From Aquilonibacter sp963703325 (lineage in GTDB: Bacteria; Vulcanimicrobiota; Vulcanimicrobiia; Vulcanimicrobiales; Vulcanimicrobiaceae): DNA of 64,000 nucleotides. Shown piece by piece: positions 8,727 to 17,351 of this stretch (positions are counted from its first letter, which is position 1; each line of letters starts with the position of its first letter). The notes beneath the pieces were generated by a model that was not told the origin of the DNA, did no database searches, and saw only the letters and a program-made list of their open reading frames with translations. The position numbers were made by a program, and so were the translations under genes. The stretch lies in assembly GCA_963703325.1 (NCBI GenBank), contig OY969805.1, forward strand, positions 1,240,001-1,304,000, read 5' to 3'.

Positions 8727-8978
8727 ATGCGCAAACCCGCAATGCCCGCCGACGGTGTCATTCGCGTCGCGCGAGAACGCCGCCGGGCAAGCGTCGTGAG
8801 CCTCGTGCACGGCTTGGCGCCCCACGAAACCGGCGAGATCGCCAAGGCGCTCAAGCGCCATTGCGGGAGCGGTGGGACGAGCAAGGACGGCATCATCGAG
8901 ATCCAGGGCGATCACCGCGAGCGCATCGTCGCGTGGTTCCTCGCGCAAGGGCGCCGCGCGAAGATTGCCGGCGGATGA
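8727..8978 (+). CDS. eIF1/SUI1-like translation factor (YciH family)
   Basis: 83 residues from the ATG at 8727; alternative ATGs in frame are 8709 and 8742. The SUI1 fold is clear: VIRVARERRRASVVSLVHGL, then CGSGGTSKDGIIEIQGDHRE and the helix RIVAWFLAQGRRAKIAGG. Bacterial YciH binds the small ribosomal subunit and can discriminate against weak start codons; that role is from family knowledge. AAAGAG lies upstream of 8727. It is divergent from, and partly overlaps the 5' end of, the LOG gene. Confidence 0.82.
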   Translation: MRKPAMPADGVIRVARERRRASVVSLVHGLAPHETGEIAKALKRHCGSGGTSKDGIIEIQGDHRERIVAWFLAQGRRAKIAGG

Positions 8979-9015
8979 AGTAAACCGGGCGCGCCGCGGC
9001 GGCGTACCTACGGAC

Positions 9016-10002
9016 ATGCACGTCTTATTTGCAGTCCTGACGGTCCTACTTCCACATTCGCAATTTACGGTCACGAGCGCGCTCGCAGTGGATACGACCA
9101 ATCACACGGTGACGCTGCCGCTCCATCGCGGCATTCAAAACGGCCGAACCGTCTGGTTCATCATTACCGACGTATCCGATGCACGGATCGCGCAAAAACT
9201 CGGCGTGAACTACGCGCCGTCCCTTGCGGAGCTTGGCGCCCCGGCGATTGAGAAAGGCACGAAAAACGACGACGGAACATTCACCTTCGACGGCGCACCG
9301 TCGTTCGAAGCGACGCGCAGCTACGTTGCAAGCGCGGGCGGCTTTCCGCCAAGTTCGGCGCAGCCGGGTAGCAAAGCTGACGCCGAGTATTCACCGTTCG
9401 TGACGCTGACCAACAGCATGCAAGGCGTCGTGTTCAACGCGCCGGTAATCGCGCGCGGCGAAGCGCCGACGGACGTGACGACGCACACCGACACCGAGGA
9501 TCGCGTCGTCGCGATCGACGTGCAAAAGATGACCGTGACGCTGATACTCGCACGCGGATTTTTCAACGGGCGCCTCGTCTACTACCTGAGCCCGGATGCG
9601 TCGGATCCGGTCGCTGCGAGCGTCGAACGCGCGACCTACGCTCCGAAGATCGGAAGGGCGTCGGCAAGCGCCGAGATTCCCATCGGGGTCGTGGTCGACG
9701 GTCCACAAACCGGCGCCGCTCCCCAGGGTCTCAAATATCTGACGCTGCAGACGCCGCTCGGTGCGGATGCGAGCCTTGCCAATGCGGCCGAAATCGGCTC
9801 GCCGTTCAACGTGCTCTCGGGTGCGCCGGATCTGGCGCATCCCTACGCGGATTCCAGCTACACGCCGCTCTGGAATGTCATGGTCGTGGGCGCCCCGCAG
9901 ACCAAGCGCCTGACCAGTTATGCCGAGATCGCGGCCTTGTCCAAGCCGGCCGGATTTGTAGTCAATTGCCCAGTCATAGCTTATGGAGACGAGGGATATT
10001 AG
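9016..10002 (+). CDS. Secreted protein of unknown function
   Basis: 328 residues from the ATG at 9016; the frame is open upstream but overlaps the SUI1 gene there. A short hydrophobic N-terminus (MHVLFAVLTVLLPHSQF) suggests a signal peptide. The protein contains two similar segments of about 150 residues, one with TTNHTVTLPLHRGIQNGRTV and one with DVQKMTVTLILARGFFNGRL. Each joins a strand-rich region to an NG.(T/L)V motif followed by SDA and Y.P, so an internal duplication is likely. I recognise no family and see no catalytic motif. Confidence 0.6.
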   Translation: MHVLFAVLTVLLPHSQFTVTSALAVDTTNHTVTLPLHRGIQNGRTVWFIITDVSDARIAQKLGVNYAPSLAELGAPAIEKGTKNDDGTFTFDGAPSFEATRSYVASAGGFPPSSAQPGSKADAEYSPFVTLTNSMQGVVFNAPVIARGEAPTDVTTHTDTEDRVVAIDVQKMTVTLILARGFFNGRLVYYLSPDASDPVAASVERATYAPKIGRASASAEIPIGVVVDGPQTGAAPQGLKYLTLQTPLGADASLANAAEIGSPFNVLSGAPDLAHPYADSSYTPLWNVMVVGAPQTKRLTSYAEIAALSKPAGFVVNCPVIAYGDEGY

Positions 10003-10018
10003 CTCAACGAACCCTCAA

Positions 10019-10034
10019 AACTAAACTTTTAGTT
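10019..10034 (+). promoter_or_regulatory. Palindromic operator of the BlaI-type repressor
   Basis: AACTAAA-CT-TTTAGTT is a perfect 7-bp inverted repeat with a 2-bp centre. It overlaps the first two bases of the -35 box in front of blaI. Position and symmetry fit an autoregulatory BlaI/MecI operator. Confidence 0.6.
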
Positions 10035-10062
10035 GACAAGGCCGGGGGCGCCGGGGTATTCT
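10033..10062 (+). promoter_or_regulatory. Sigma-70-type promoter of the blaI-M56 operon
   Basis: TTGACA at 10033-10038, an 18-bp G-rich spacer and TATTCT at 10057-10062. The ribosome binding site (AGGAGATAGGAG) follows before the ATG at 10097. Confidence 0.6.
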
Positions 10063-10096
10063 TCTCTTAAAGAATTAGGAGATAGGAGAACCACGA

Positions 10097-10477
10097 ATGC
10101 CCCGTCGTCCTTCACCGACCCTTACCGAAGCTGAATTGCGCATCATGGAGGTGCTTTGGCGTCTCGAACGCGCGACCGTCGCCGAGGTCACCGAGGCGCT
10201 TCCGCCGCCGCCGCTCGCCTACAATAGCGTGCTGACGACGCTACGCATCCTCGAACAGAAAGGTCACGTTACCCACGTGGAAGCGGGCCGGGCGTTCATC
10301 TACCAGCCGCTGGTCGCACGCGACGCAGCCGCCGGCAGCGCGGTGAAGAATGTGGTCGAGAAATTTTTCGGAAACAGCACCGGCGCATTGGCGCTGCGTT
10401 TGATCGAGAGCGAGCGACCCTCGAACGAGGAGCTGGCCCGTTTGCGTTCGCTGATCGAGCGTTACGAGGACGCATAA
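10097..10477 (+). CDS. BlaI/MecI/CopY-family repressor
   Basis: 126 residues. The winged helix is textbook: LTEAELRIMEVLWRLERATV, then AYNSVLTTLRILEQKGHVTH, followed by the dimerisation helices (AVKNVVEKFFGNSTGALALR). In the bla/mec systems the repressor is cleaved when the membrane protease BlaR1 senses its signal. The next gene starts right after this stop codon (TAA then ATG) and is an M56 protease, so the pair is a complete BlaI-BlaR1-type switch. A perfect palindrome overlaps its own promoter. Confidence 0.92.
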   Translation: MPRRPSPTLTEAELRIMEVLWRLERATVAEVTEALPPPPLAYNSVLTTLRILEQKGHVTHVEAGRAFIYQPLVARDAAAGSAVKNVVEKFFGNSTGALALRLIESERPSNEELARLRSLIERYEDA

Positions 10478-12514
10478 ATGACGCAACCATCGCTTTTTGA
10501 GATGATCGTTCGCGTTGCACTGGTCGTTCTGGTGAACGGTCTGTGGCAGGGCGCAGCGATTGCCGGGCTCACGTGGCTCGCGCTGCGGGTCTTTCCGGGC
10601 GTGAACGCGTCGACGCGCTACGCCGCATGGACGCTCGCTCTTGTCGCCGTGCTGATCGTCCCTATCGCCACCAGCTTGTCACGCATCAGTTACTATACGA
10701 CGCCCGCGCCGGCTACCAGCACAACCACGACCACCAATCCAATTCAAAAAACGACCGCGAACGTTTCGAAATCCCCCGCTGAGGGCGCTGCGTCGCGTAG
10801 CGAGCTTAAACATACTACGGCGAGCGAAGCGACGCAGCCCCGAAGTGGCGCGAGCGGAGCGAGGTACTCCGGCGGTGGTAGCCGCAACAGCCTCACCCTA
10901 CCAAAACTCCCCGACTTGCATGTGAGCGTGTCGTTTTTCATTGTCGCGATCTGCTTCACGCTATGGGGCATCGCGGCGCTCGCGCTGGTCGTGCGCTTGG
11001 CGGTTGCGCTGTTTCGCCTCGAACGCCTCAAGCGCGATGCCATGCCGCTCGGCATGGAGTATCGCGATCAACTCGTGCAGTGGCAGCGCCTTGACGCGCA
11101 CGATCGCGACGTACGTATCTGTGTCACCAACGGAATCGAAGTTCCGGTCGCGGTCGGTTTGTTCGATGCCATGGTGCTCTTGCCGCAGCACCTGCTTGCC
11201 CAATTCGATGCGCAAGAGATCGATCAGATCAGTTTGCACGAACTCGCGCATCTCTTGCGCCACGACGACTGGACCAACGGTCTGCAGCGCGTCATCACTT
11301 CGCTGCTGTTCTTCAATCCTGCCGTTTGGTTTATCGCGCGGCAGATGGACGTCGAGCGCGAGGTTGCGTGCGACGATTACGTTCTCGAACTGACCGGCGC
11401 GGTACGCACCTACGCCTTCTGTCTTACCAAGATGGCGGAGATGACTTCGTGGCCGCATCAACCGCTAGCAGCGCCGGGCGTGTTCACCACGCGCAAGAAC
11501 ATCTCGATTCGCATCGAGCGGTTGCTGCGCACGGGCCGCGCGATCGGTTCCTCGATCTCACCCGCGACTGCAACGCTGGTTGCCGTCGGGCTCGTTGCCG
11601 GATATTTAGTGGCCTTCTCGCTGACACCCGACATCGCGTTTGCGATGCCGTGTCCGCCGGCGATTGCGGCTGCGCCCGCGCCGCCTGCGAAGCCAAGCCA
11701 ACCGTACAAAGTCACCACACCAAAGATGGCGATCACGTTTCCGCAAGTCGAACTTACGGTACCGAACGTTACCGTCACCGTCGCGCCGGCCAAGATCAAA
11801 GCGATAACCGAAAAATCGGTGGCGATGTCGACCAAGGCCGCAGCCGCCGCTGCGCAGTCGGCGTCGCTGACCGCGGCATCGACGGCCATGGCGGCGGCGA
11901 TCACCACCGCCGTATCCAGCTCGATGTCCAAGGCGTATGGTAAGTCGATGCAGGTCGCATCGATTGACCACCCCGGCATGAACTGCTCGGGCTGCGACTT
12001 TGAGAATCAAAATCTCGCCGGAAAGAATTTCGCCGGTTCGAATTTGACGGGGTCGGACTTCAGTCACTCCAATCTCCAAGGCGCGAATTTCGACGGAGCC
12101 AATCTCAGCGGCGTCGACTTCCAAGGCGCGGATCTACGGAACGCCTCCTTCAACGGCGCGAACTTGTCGGGTGCGAATCTCGACCGCGCGAAGCTCGAGG
12201 GCGCCAACCTCGATCACGCCAATCTGAGCGGATCCGATCTGGACGTGCGCGCGCTGTCGCAAACGCAGATCCGGGCGTATCTGCCGCGCTGCAACGGCTG
12301 CGATTTGCACGGCGCAAACCTCAGCGGCATGGATCTGCGCGGTATCAAGCTCACGGGCGTGGACCTCAGCCATGCAAATCTTCGAGGTGCCAATCTCCAA
12401 GACGCGATCTTCAGCGGTGTCGATTTCTCCGGCGCAGACCTTCGGGGCGCGAACACGGACGGCACCAGGTTCATCGGATGTGACTTCTCCGGAGCAACGC
12501 TCACCGGTCCTTAG
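10478..12514 (+). CDS. M56 (BlaR1-type) membrane metallopeptidase with C-terminal pentapeptide-repeat domain
   Basis: 678 residues. N-terminal membrane segments (about 8-32 and 45-68, with the family's LWQG), a low-complexity loop (about 70-145), a third segment (about 150-175), the cytosolic zinc protease domain with HELAH (254-258) and VEREVACDD, and a fourth segment (about 364-388). After a Pro/Ala-rich linker, residues about 505-678 are pentapeptide repeats A(D/N)LXX in two blocks, each opened by a CxGC motif (CSGCDF, CNGCDL). In BlaR1 this position holds the penicillin-binding sensor; no SxxK/SxN set is visible. I infer that the solenoid replaces the sensor. It probably inactivates the BlaI protein encoded just upstream. 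Confidence 0.88.
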   Translation: MTQPSLFEMIVRVALVVLVNGLWQGAAIAGLTWLALRVFPGVNASTRYAAWTLALVAVLIVPIATSLSRISYYTTPAPATSTTTTTNPIQKTTANVSKSPAEGAASRSELKHTTASEATQPRSGASGARYSGGGSRNSLTLPKLPDLHVSVSFFIVAICFTLWGIAALALVVRLAVALFRLERLKRDAMPLGMEYRDQLVQWQRLDAHDRDVRICVTNGIEVPVAVGLFDAMVLLPQHLLAQFDAQEIDQISLHELAHLLRHDDWTNGLQRVITSLLFFNPAVWFIARQMDVEREVACDDYVLELTGAVRTYAFCLTKMAEMTSWPHQPLAAPGVFTTRKNISIRIERLLRTGRAIGSSISPATATLVAVGLVAGYLVAFSLTPDIAFAMPCPPAIAAAPAPPAKPSQPYKVTTPKMAITFPQVELTVPNVTVTVAPAKIKAITEKSVAMSTKAAAAAAQSASLTAASTAMAAAITTAVSSSMSKAYGKSMQVASIDHPGMNCSGCDFENQNLAGKNFAGSNLTGSDFSHSNLQGANFDGANLSGVDFQGADLRNASFNGANLSGANLDRAKLEGANLDHANLSGSDLDVRALSQTQIRAYLPRCNGCDLHGANLSGMDLRGIKLTGVDLSHANLRGANLQDAIFSGVDFSGADLRGANTDGTRFIGCDFSGATLTGP

Positions 12515-12608
12515 ATAACCTCCAACGTCACCGCAAGCATAGGGCGAGACGCGCCCCGGGCATTGTATTGACCGCTTTAGGCATACGAGAAAGGCAGAAT
12601 CGGCCACC

Positions 12609-13340
12609 ATGACGGCACTCATTCGAAACCTGGGGATCTTGTGCGCGCTACTTGTTGTTGCGATCGGATCGCCGCCGGCACGCGCGACGGGCGCTCCGAG
12701 CCGCTGTATCGGTTGCAATCTCTCACACATGAATCTGCGCGGGGCCGATCTCCATGACGTCGACTACATCGGAACCAACCTCGAGAGCAGCGACTTGAGC
12801 TCGGCGAATCTGCGTGATGCGCGTCTCACCGGCTCCAATCTAAGTGGCGCCGATTTACGGAACGCCGATCTGCGCGGGGCGAAGCTCGTCGGTGCAAACC
12901 TGCGTGGCGCGCGCCTCGAGGGTGCGAAGTTGAACGGTGCGGAATTCACCGGCGCGAACTTTGGCAACGTTGATCTGCACGGCCAAAATCTCACCGGCGC
13001 GAGCTTCGTCGGTGCGAATTTCCGGGGCAGCAATCTCTCCAATACGATCTTCGACGGCGATCGCGTGGCCGGAGCCGATATGCAGGACGCGCGCGTCGAC
13101 GGTGCCTCGTTCCGCAGTGCGTGGGTCTGCACGCATAACACCGATGACGAAGACGGCGTCATCATTCAACGTGAAGTGGTGTGTATCGACTTGCGCGGCG
13201 CCTCGGTCCGCGGCGCCGTCTTTACCGGAGCGCAACTCTGCGATCACGATCGCGACGACCAGCGTACCTGCATGAAGGTCGATGCGGCCGTGCTCCGTGA
13301 CAAATCGCACAACTCGCTGGATGGCGCGATACTTCCGTGA
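12609..13340 (+). CDS. Secreted pentapeptide-repeat protein
   Basis: 243 residues with a signal peptide (about 1-26, ending ARATGA). The mature protein opens with CIGCNLSHMNLRGADL, the same CxGC cap seen twice in the M56 fusion upstream, followed by about 25 pentapeptides forming a right-handed beta-helix. Near residues 175-235 the repeats are interrupted by Cys-containing, Asp-rich loops (VCTHNTDDEDG; LCDHDRDDQRTC) that could bind a cation or be disulfide-bonded. It starts 94 nt after the M56 gene and its stop overlaps the next start. Exported partner or ligand of the M56 sensor is an inference. Confidence 0.8.
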   Translation: MTALIRNLGILCALLVVAIGSPPARATGAPSRCIGCNLSHMNLRGADLHDVDYIGTNLESSDLSSANLRDARLTGSNLSGADLRNADLRGAKLVGANLRGARLEGAKLNGAEFTGANFGNVDLHGQNLTGASFVGANFRGSNLSNTIFDGDRVAGADMQDARVDGASFRSAWVCTHNTDDEDGVIIQREVVCIDLRGASVRGAVFTGAQLCDHDRDDQRTCMKVDAAVLRDKSHNSLDGAILP

Positions 13341-15379
13341 TTGCACCACTGCTGGCACTTATCGGGACCTTCGCCGTTCCAATGGCGACGCCGCCGGCCA
13401 ACGTGACCCTGACGTGGGACGTCGATCACGCCCGTCCGGCCCAAGATAAAACCGACGTCTACGTCTGGAGCGACGGCAAGTTTCTCTACGTTCGCTTCGA
13501 TGCGCAGCAAAGCGCGCCGATCGTCGCATCACAGCATTCGGACGACACGGTAACGGGCGGCAGCAACATCGGCGGCGGGATTGCGTGGAGCGACGACGCC
13601 GTCTGGGTCGACCTGTGGCCAAAGGGGCCGGCGGGGTTTCAATATCAATTTGAGGCAAATCCCAACGGCGCGCACAACGAAGCATCGACCGAGAACGTGA
13701 GCTTTTCTCCGCACTGGGAAACGCACGGTGAACGTACGGCGAAAGGTTACGAGGTCACGATGGCGATTCCGTTCGCGGTGATCCACGGCGCGCATTCCGG
13801 AATGTGGCGCGTGCAGTTTGTGCGCTACGTGCGCTCGACGGGCGACCTCGACGTGTGGTCGTACGATCCCGCGCAGCAGAATCCTGACGACGCCGCGCGC
13901 GCCGGAACGGTGACGTTTTCGCAGATTGCGAAACAGCCGTTACCGAAGCCGCGCGTGGCACCGTATGCACTCGCCGAGGCGGCCAGCAGCACGATCGGCG
14001 GCAGCACCTCGCGGATCGGCATGGACTTTTCGATCCCGGTCGCTCAGACCGCATCGTTCTTCGGAACGCTGCATCCCGACTACTCAAACGTCGAGCTCGA
14101 CCAAGTCTCGATCTCGCCGACCGTGTTTCAGCGCACGTATAGTGAAGTGCGCCCGTTCTTTACCCAAGCCGCCGGCTACTTCAACAACTTCAACTGCAAC
14201 GTGTGCAACGGGTATCGCACGACCCTCTACACCTACGGCATCCCGACGCCGCGTGAGGGGTACGCCTTCGAGGGACGGGAGGGGGAGTTCGGCCTCGCCG
14301 CGTTCGACGCGATCGGCGACGATCGCACCGATGCCGCAGCGGCGCTGAACTACACCTCGCCCGACACACATTGGAACGGCGCGTTCCAGCACGTGATCAC
14401 CGATATGCCCGGCCTGAACGACCAGTCGAACATGGGCGGTCTGTCGTATTGGAACGGCAAGTATCTCAGCTTCTACGCGAACGACGCGATCGAGTCGGGG
14501 ACGCTCGTCACCAATCCGTCACAGGGGCAATGGCTCGACGCCGGCGGCGGTTGGGGCAATCAGAAGTTCGCACTGTACGCCTCGGTGCGCAAAGTCGGCG
14601 ACCAGTTCGATCCGGTCGACGGGTTCGATTCGCACCCCGGAATCGCCGGATATGGCGCGTACATGGCGCGCATCTGGACGTTTGCGCCCAACGACAAGCT
14701 GCTCTCGGCCGGCGTGAGCCTTTTCCTGGATCGCTATCAAGGCGTGCAATACGGCGTAGCGCAGACGGACAACCAGATTCTCTTCGATCTGCTCACCAAG
14801 AGCACGATCGATCTGCAGCTCTCCTCCGGTTCAGACTACTGGCGCTTCGGCGAGGTCATGACGCCGGTGTCGCAGAGCGCCGGTGTCAGCCTTACCTATC
14901 ATAGCGGCACGCAGAACAACGTCGGCAATTTCCCCTCGCACGGATCGTCAGCGACACCGACGCAGATTCAGTACTACACCGGAGCCTACGGGCTCGGACG
15001 CCTCGACACGTGGTTCCGTTCGACGACCATGCGCGTGGGCGAGCGCGGATCGCTGACGTTTGCCGTCGACAATACCGCGCAATGGATGTACGGAAGATCT
15101 GCGAACAACATTCAGTGGTTCGATTCGGTCAGCTACAGTTATCAGATCGACCGCAACTCATCATTTGCCATCGGCCTGCGCCGCGTCGACGGCGTTCCGC
15201 CGGAGCCTAACGGCGGCGGGAACTGCATCGGTGTCTGTTCGAACGTCTCGGTCGCCTATCACCTGCGTATGCGAGACTACGAGATCTATACCGCCTATGG
15301 CGACCCGAACACGCTCTCGACCGTCCCGCAGATGATCTTCAAAGTCATTTTTTACGCCGGTGCACAGAAAGGGACCTAG
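13337..15379 (+). CDS. DUF5916-like outer-membrane protein with CBM9-like N-terminal domain
   Basis: 680 residues, GTG start overlapping the previous stop (GTGA). After a short signal peptide comes a CBM9/dockerin-like sandwich (about 20-195: DVYVWSDGKFLYVRFDA, DDAVWVDLWPKG, WRVQFVRYVRS). A long strand-rich region (about 210-680) of alternating patterns resembles the barrel of DUF5916 proteins (EVRPFFTQAAGYFNNF is the region that usually reads ERRPFFLEG). The family is predicted to sit in the outer membrane; function is unknown. Translational coupling to the pentapeptide gene suggests a joint envelope role. Confidence 0.7.
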   Translation: MIAPLLALIGTFAVPMATPPANVTLTWDVDHARPAQDKTDVYVWSDGKFLYVRFDAQQSAPIVASQHSDDTVTGGSNIGGGIAWSDDAVWVDLWPKGPAGFQYQFEANPNGAHNEASTENVSFSPHWETHGERTAKGYEVTMAIPFAVIHGAHSGMWRVQFVRYVRSTGDLDVWSYDPAQQNPDDAARAGTVTFSQIAKQPLPKPRVAPYALAEAASSTIGGSTSRIGMDFSIPVAQTASFFGTLHPDYSNVELDQVSISPTVFQRTYSEVRPFFTQAAGYFNNFNCNVCNGYRTTLYTYGIPTPREGYAFEGREGEFGLAAFDAIGDDRTDAAAALNYTSPDTHWNGAFQHVITDMPGLNDQSNMGGLSYWNGKYLSFYANDAIESGTLVTNPSQGQWLDAGGGWGNQKFALYASVRKVGDQFDPVDGFDSHPGIAGYGAYMARIWTFAPNDKLLSAGVSLFLDRYQGVQYGVAQTDNQILFDLLTKSTIDLQLSSGSDYWRFGEVMTPVSQSAGVSLTYHSGTQNNVGNFPSHGSSATPTQIQYYTGAYGLGRLDTWFRSTTMRVGERGSLTFAVDNTAQWMYGRSANNIQWFDSVSYSYQIDRNSSFAIGLRRVDGVPPEPNGGGNCIGVCSNVSVAYHLRMRDYEIYTAYGDPNTLSTVPQMIFKVIFYAGAQKGT

Positions 15380-15971
15380 CGATCGAAGCGATCGATGCAG
15401 CTGTCGCGCAGCGGGCAATTGGTACCGGCGTATCGGCAGATTGGCCCGTGCTACTCGGCGTGGAGTGAAATGTCCAGCAACTGTGATTGAGCGAGCAATA
15501 GCAAAAATCCAGCGCTATCACGTGTCGGCTCAGGAAAGCCGGCGGGACATTCAAGTCGTAGGACATCGATAGCAGCTGTTTGCTTTCGCCCGGCCGGATC
15601 GTGCTCGAGGGACCGATCGATCCCGTCGAAATGACGAGCTTGTTTGTTTTCGCTGCGTGAACCACCGCCGCTTGAATTTCCGGCACGGAGACGAGCACGT
15701 CGAGATAATCATTCCAGTTCGGGACGACCTTGCCGTCGACCGAGAGCTGCGCCGATTCGATCAGCGCGGGGCCCAGGCCGTCGTTCTCCAGGTCGAGCGT
15801 CCCGCCGTTCGGGCCGAAGGTGCCGGTTACGCTGAGATACGGCCAGATCGTTGCCGCGTATTGATCGGCGATGACGCGCGTCTGGTAGACCAGCGCGCCC
15901 GCAGTGAGCGCGCTGATCAGCAGCGCGGCAATTGCAATGAAGAAATCGAGGCGAAAGGCCTTCTCCGTCAC
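15345..15971 (-). CDS. Membrane-anchored protein of unknown function
   Basis: 208 residues, GTG start overlapping the kamA stop by 4 nt (GTGA), so translation is probably coupled. One N-terminal transmembrane helix (about 10-30, FFIAIAALLISALTAGALVY) is followed by an extracytoplasmic beta-rich domain (ATIWPYLSVTGTF, LENDGLGPALIESAQLSVDG), a layout common in small unknown proteins of soil bacteria. The C-terminal 60 residues are Ser/Arg/Cys-rich and overlap the 3' end of the convergent DUF5916 gene by 35 nt. No link to lysine metabolism is visible beyond operon position. Confidence 0.6.
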   Translation of the reverse strand: MTEKAFRLDFFIAIAALLISALTAGALVYQTRVIADQYAATIWPYLSVTGTFGPNGGTLDLENDGLGPALIESAQLSVDGKVVPNWNDYLDVLVSVPEIQAAVVHAAKTNKLVISTGSIGPSSTIRPGESKQLLSMSYDLNVPPAFLSRHVIALDFCYCSLNHSCWTFHSTPSSTGQSADTPVPIARCATAASIASIARSLSVHRRKK

Positions 15972-17341
15972 GCTAGAACGAGTTCGTCGGCTGCGTCGCC
16001 CGCCCTACGCAGCGCTTCACGGATCATCTGATCGGCGAGCTCTTTGACGGCCCAGCGCGCTTGCGCCTCGGGCGACAGCTTGTCGATCGGATCGAAATAG
16101 ACGAAGGCCTTGTTCCTCTTGACCGCGGGTGCGGTGTAGACGCAGATGCCGTTCTCGCGATCGTAGTAATCGAATGAGTGGATATCGCGCTTGCCGCCGC
16201 CGCCCGGGGCGTCGCAGATAAAGAGCGGCGTGTTGTAGCCGGCGGTCGCGCCGCGCACGAACTTCTCGATGTCGATCGACGTCTGGACCGTGGTGCGCAG
16301 CTCCTCGACACCCTTGACCATATCGTGCATGTACACGTAGTACGGGTGAACGTTGACGTACTCGAGGCGTTTGACCAAGAGCGCCATGCGCTCGGGCGTG
16401 TCGTTGACGCCGCGGATCAGTACCGATTGATTGCGCACGAAGATGCCGCGTTCAAACACCACCCGCATCGCCTTTTCGGTGATCCACGTGATCTCTTCGG
16501 GCGCGTTGAAGTGGGTGTGCAGCACGACGTCCTTGCCCATCGAGCGACCGCGATTGACGACCGACGTCAGCGCATCGAGCCACGCCGCGTCGGTGAGCAG
16601 CTTCATCGGCATGATCGCCGGGCCTTTGGTCGCAAAGCGCATGCGCCGCACGTGCGGGATGTCGAGTAGCGCGTTGCCGATCAGCGCGATATTCTTCGGC
16701 GGCAGTTGATAGGCGTCACCACCCGAGATCACGATGTCTTCGAGTTCCGGACGCTCGCTGATGTATTGGAACGCGTCCTCCCACTGTTTTGGCGTTTTGG
16801 CGAGCGCGACTTTGTCGACGTTCTCCGTGTCCGGCCCGATCGCGTAGCTTCGGGTGCAGAAGCGGCAGTACACGGGGCAGGTGTTGAGCGGAAGAAAGAG
16901 CGCTTTATCGACATAACGATGGACGAGTCCAGGAACCGGCGAGTCGGCTTGTTCGTGCAACGAGTCGAGCGTCAGCCGCGGATGGTCGGGCAAGAGCGCT
17001 GAGGCGAGCGGTACGAACTGACGGCGAATCGGATCGTTGACCGGATCGTTCCAGTCGATCAATGCGAGCGCGTACGGCGAAACGCGCACTGCCATCGGCG
17101 CCTGGGCGAAACCTTCTTCGACATCGGCGAAGAATTCGGGCGAGACGAGATCTTTGATGGTGGCGAGCAGTTCTTGCGGCGTTTTCACGGCGTTGCGCTG
17201 TTGCCAAAGGTGATCGAGGAACGTGGTTTCGTCGACCTCGCGATAGGCGGGCACGTGGCGCCAGAATTCGCCTTGCTTGAGCTGCTTGTATTCGAAGTGC
17301 GAGGGCGGGACGGGCGGCTTGAGGTGGGAGATCTCGCTCAT
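15968..17341 (-). CDS. kamA: Lysine 2,3-aminomutase family radical SAM protein
   Basis: 457 residues from the ATG at 17341, preceded by AAGGAAA. The radical-SAM cluster motif CPVYCRFC (Cys155, Cys159, Cys162) has the CxxxCxxC spacing, and the PLP-lysine motif PGGGGK is present near the C-terminus. The family moves the alpha-amino group of L-lysine to C3, giving L-beta-lysine, the first step of clostridial-type lysine fermentation or of N-acetyl-beta-lysine osmolyte synthesis. The gene just before it encodes 3,5-diaminohexanoate dehydrogenase, which favours the degradation route. Related glutamate or arginine aminomutases cannot be excluded by eye. Confidence 0.9.
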   Translation of the reverse strand: MSEISHLKPPVPPSHFEYKQLKQGEFWRHVPAYREVDETTFLDHLWQQRNAVKTPQELLATIKDLVSPEFFADVEEGFAQAPMAVRVSPYALALIDWNDPVNDPIRRQFVPLASALLPDHPRLTLDSLHEQADSPVPGLVHRYVDKALFLPLNTCPVYCRFCTRSYAIGPDTENVDKVALAKTPKQWEDAFQYISERPELEDIVISGGDAYQLPPKNIALIGNALLDIPHVRRMRFATKGPAIMPMKLLTDAAWLDALTSVVNRGRSMGKDVVLHTHFNAPEEITWITEKAMRVVFERGIFVRNQSVLIRGVNDTPERMALLVKRLEYVNVHPYYVYMHDMVKGVEELRTTVQTSIDIEKFVRGATAGYNTPLFICDAPGGGGKRDIHSFDYYDRENGICVYTAPAVKRNKAFVYFDPIDKLSPEAQARWAVKELADQMIREALRRAGDAADELVLA

Positions 17342-17351
17342 TGCGTTTTCC

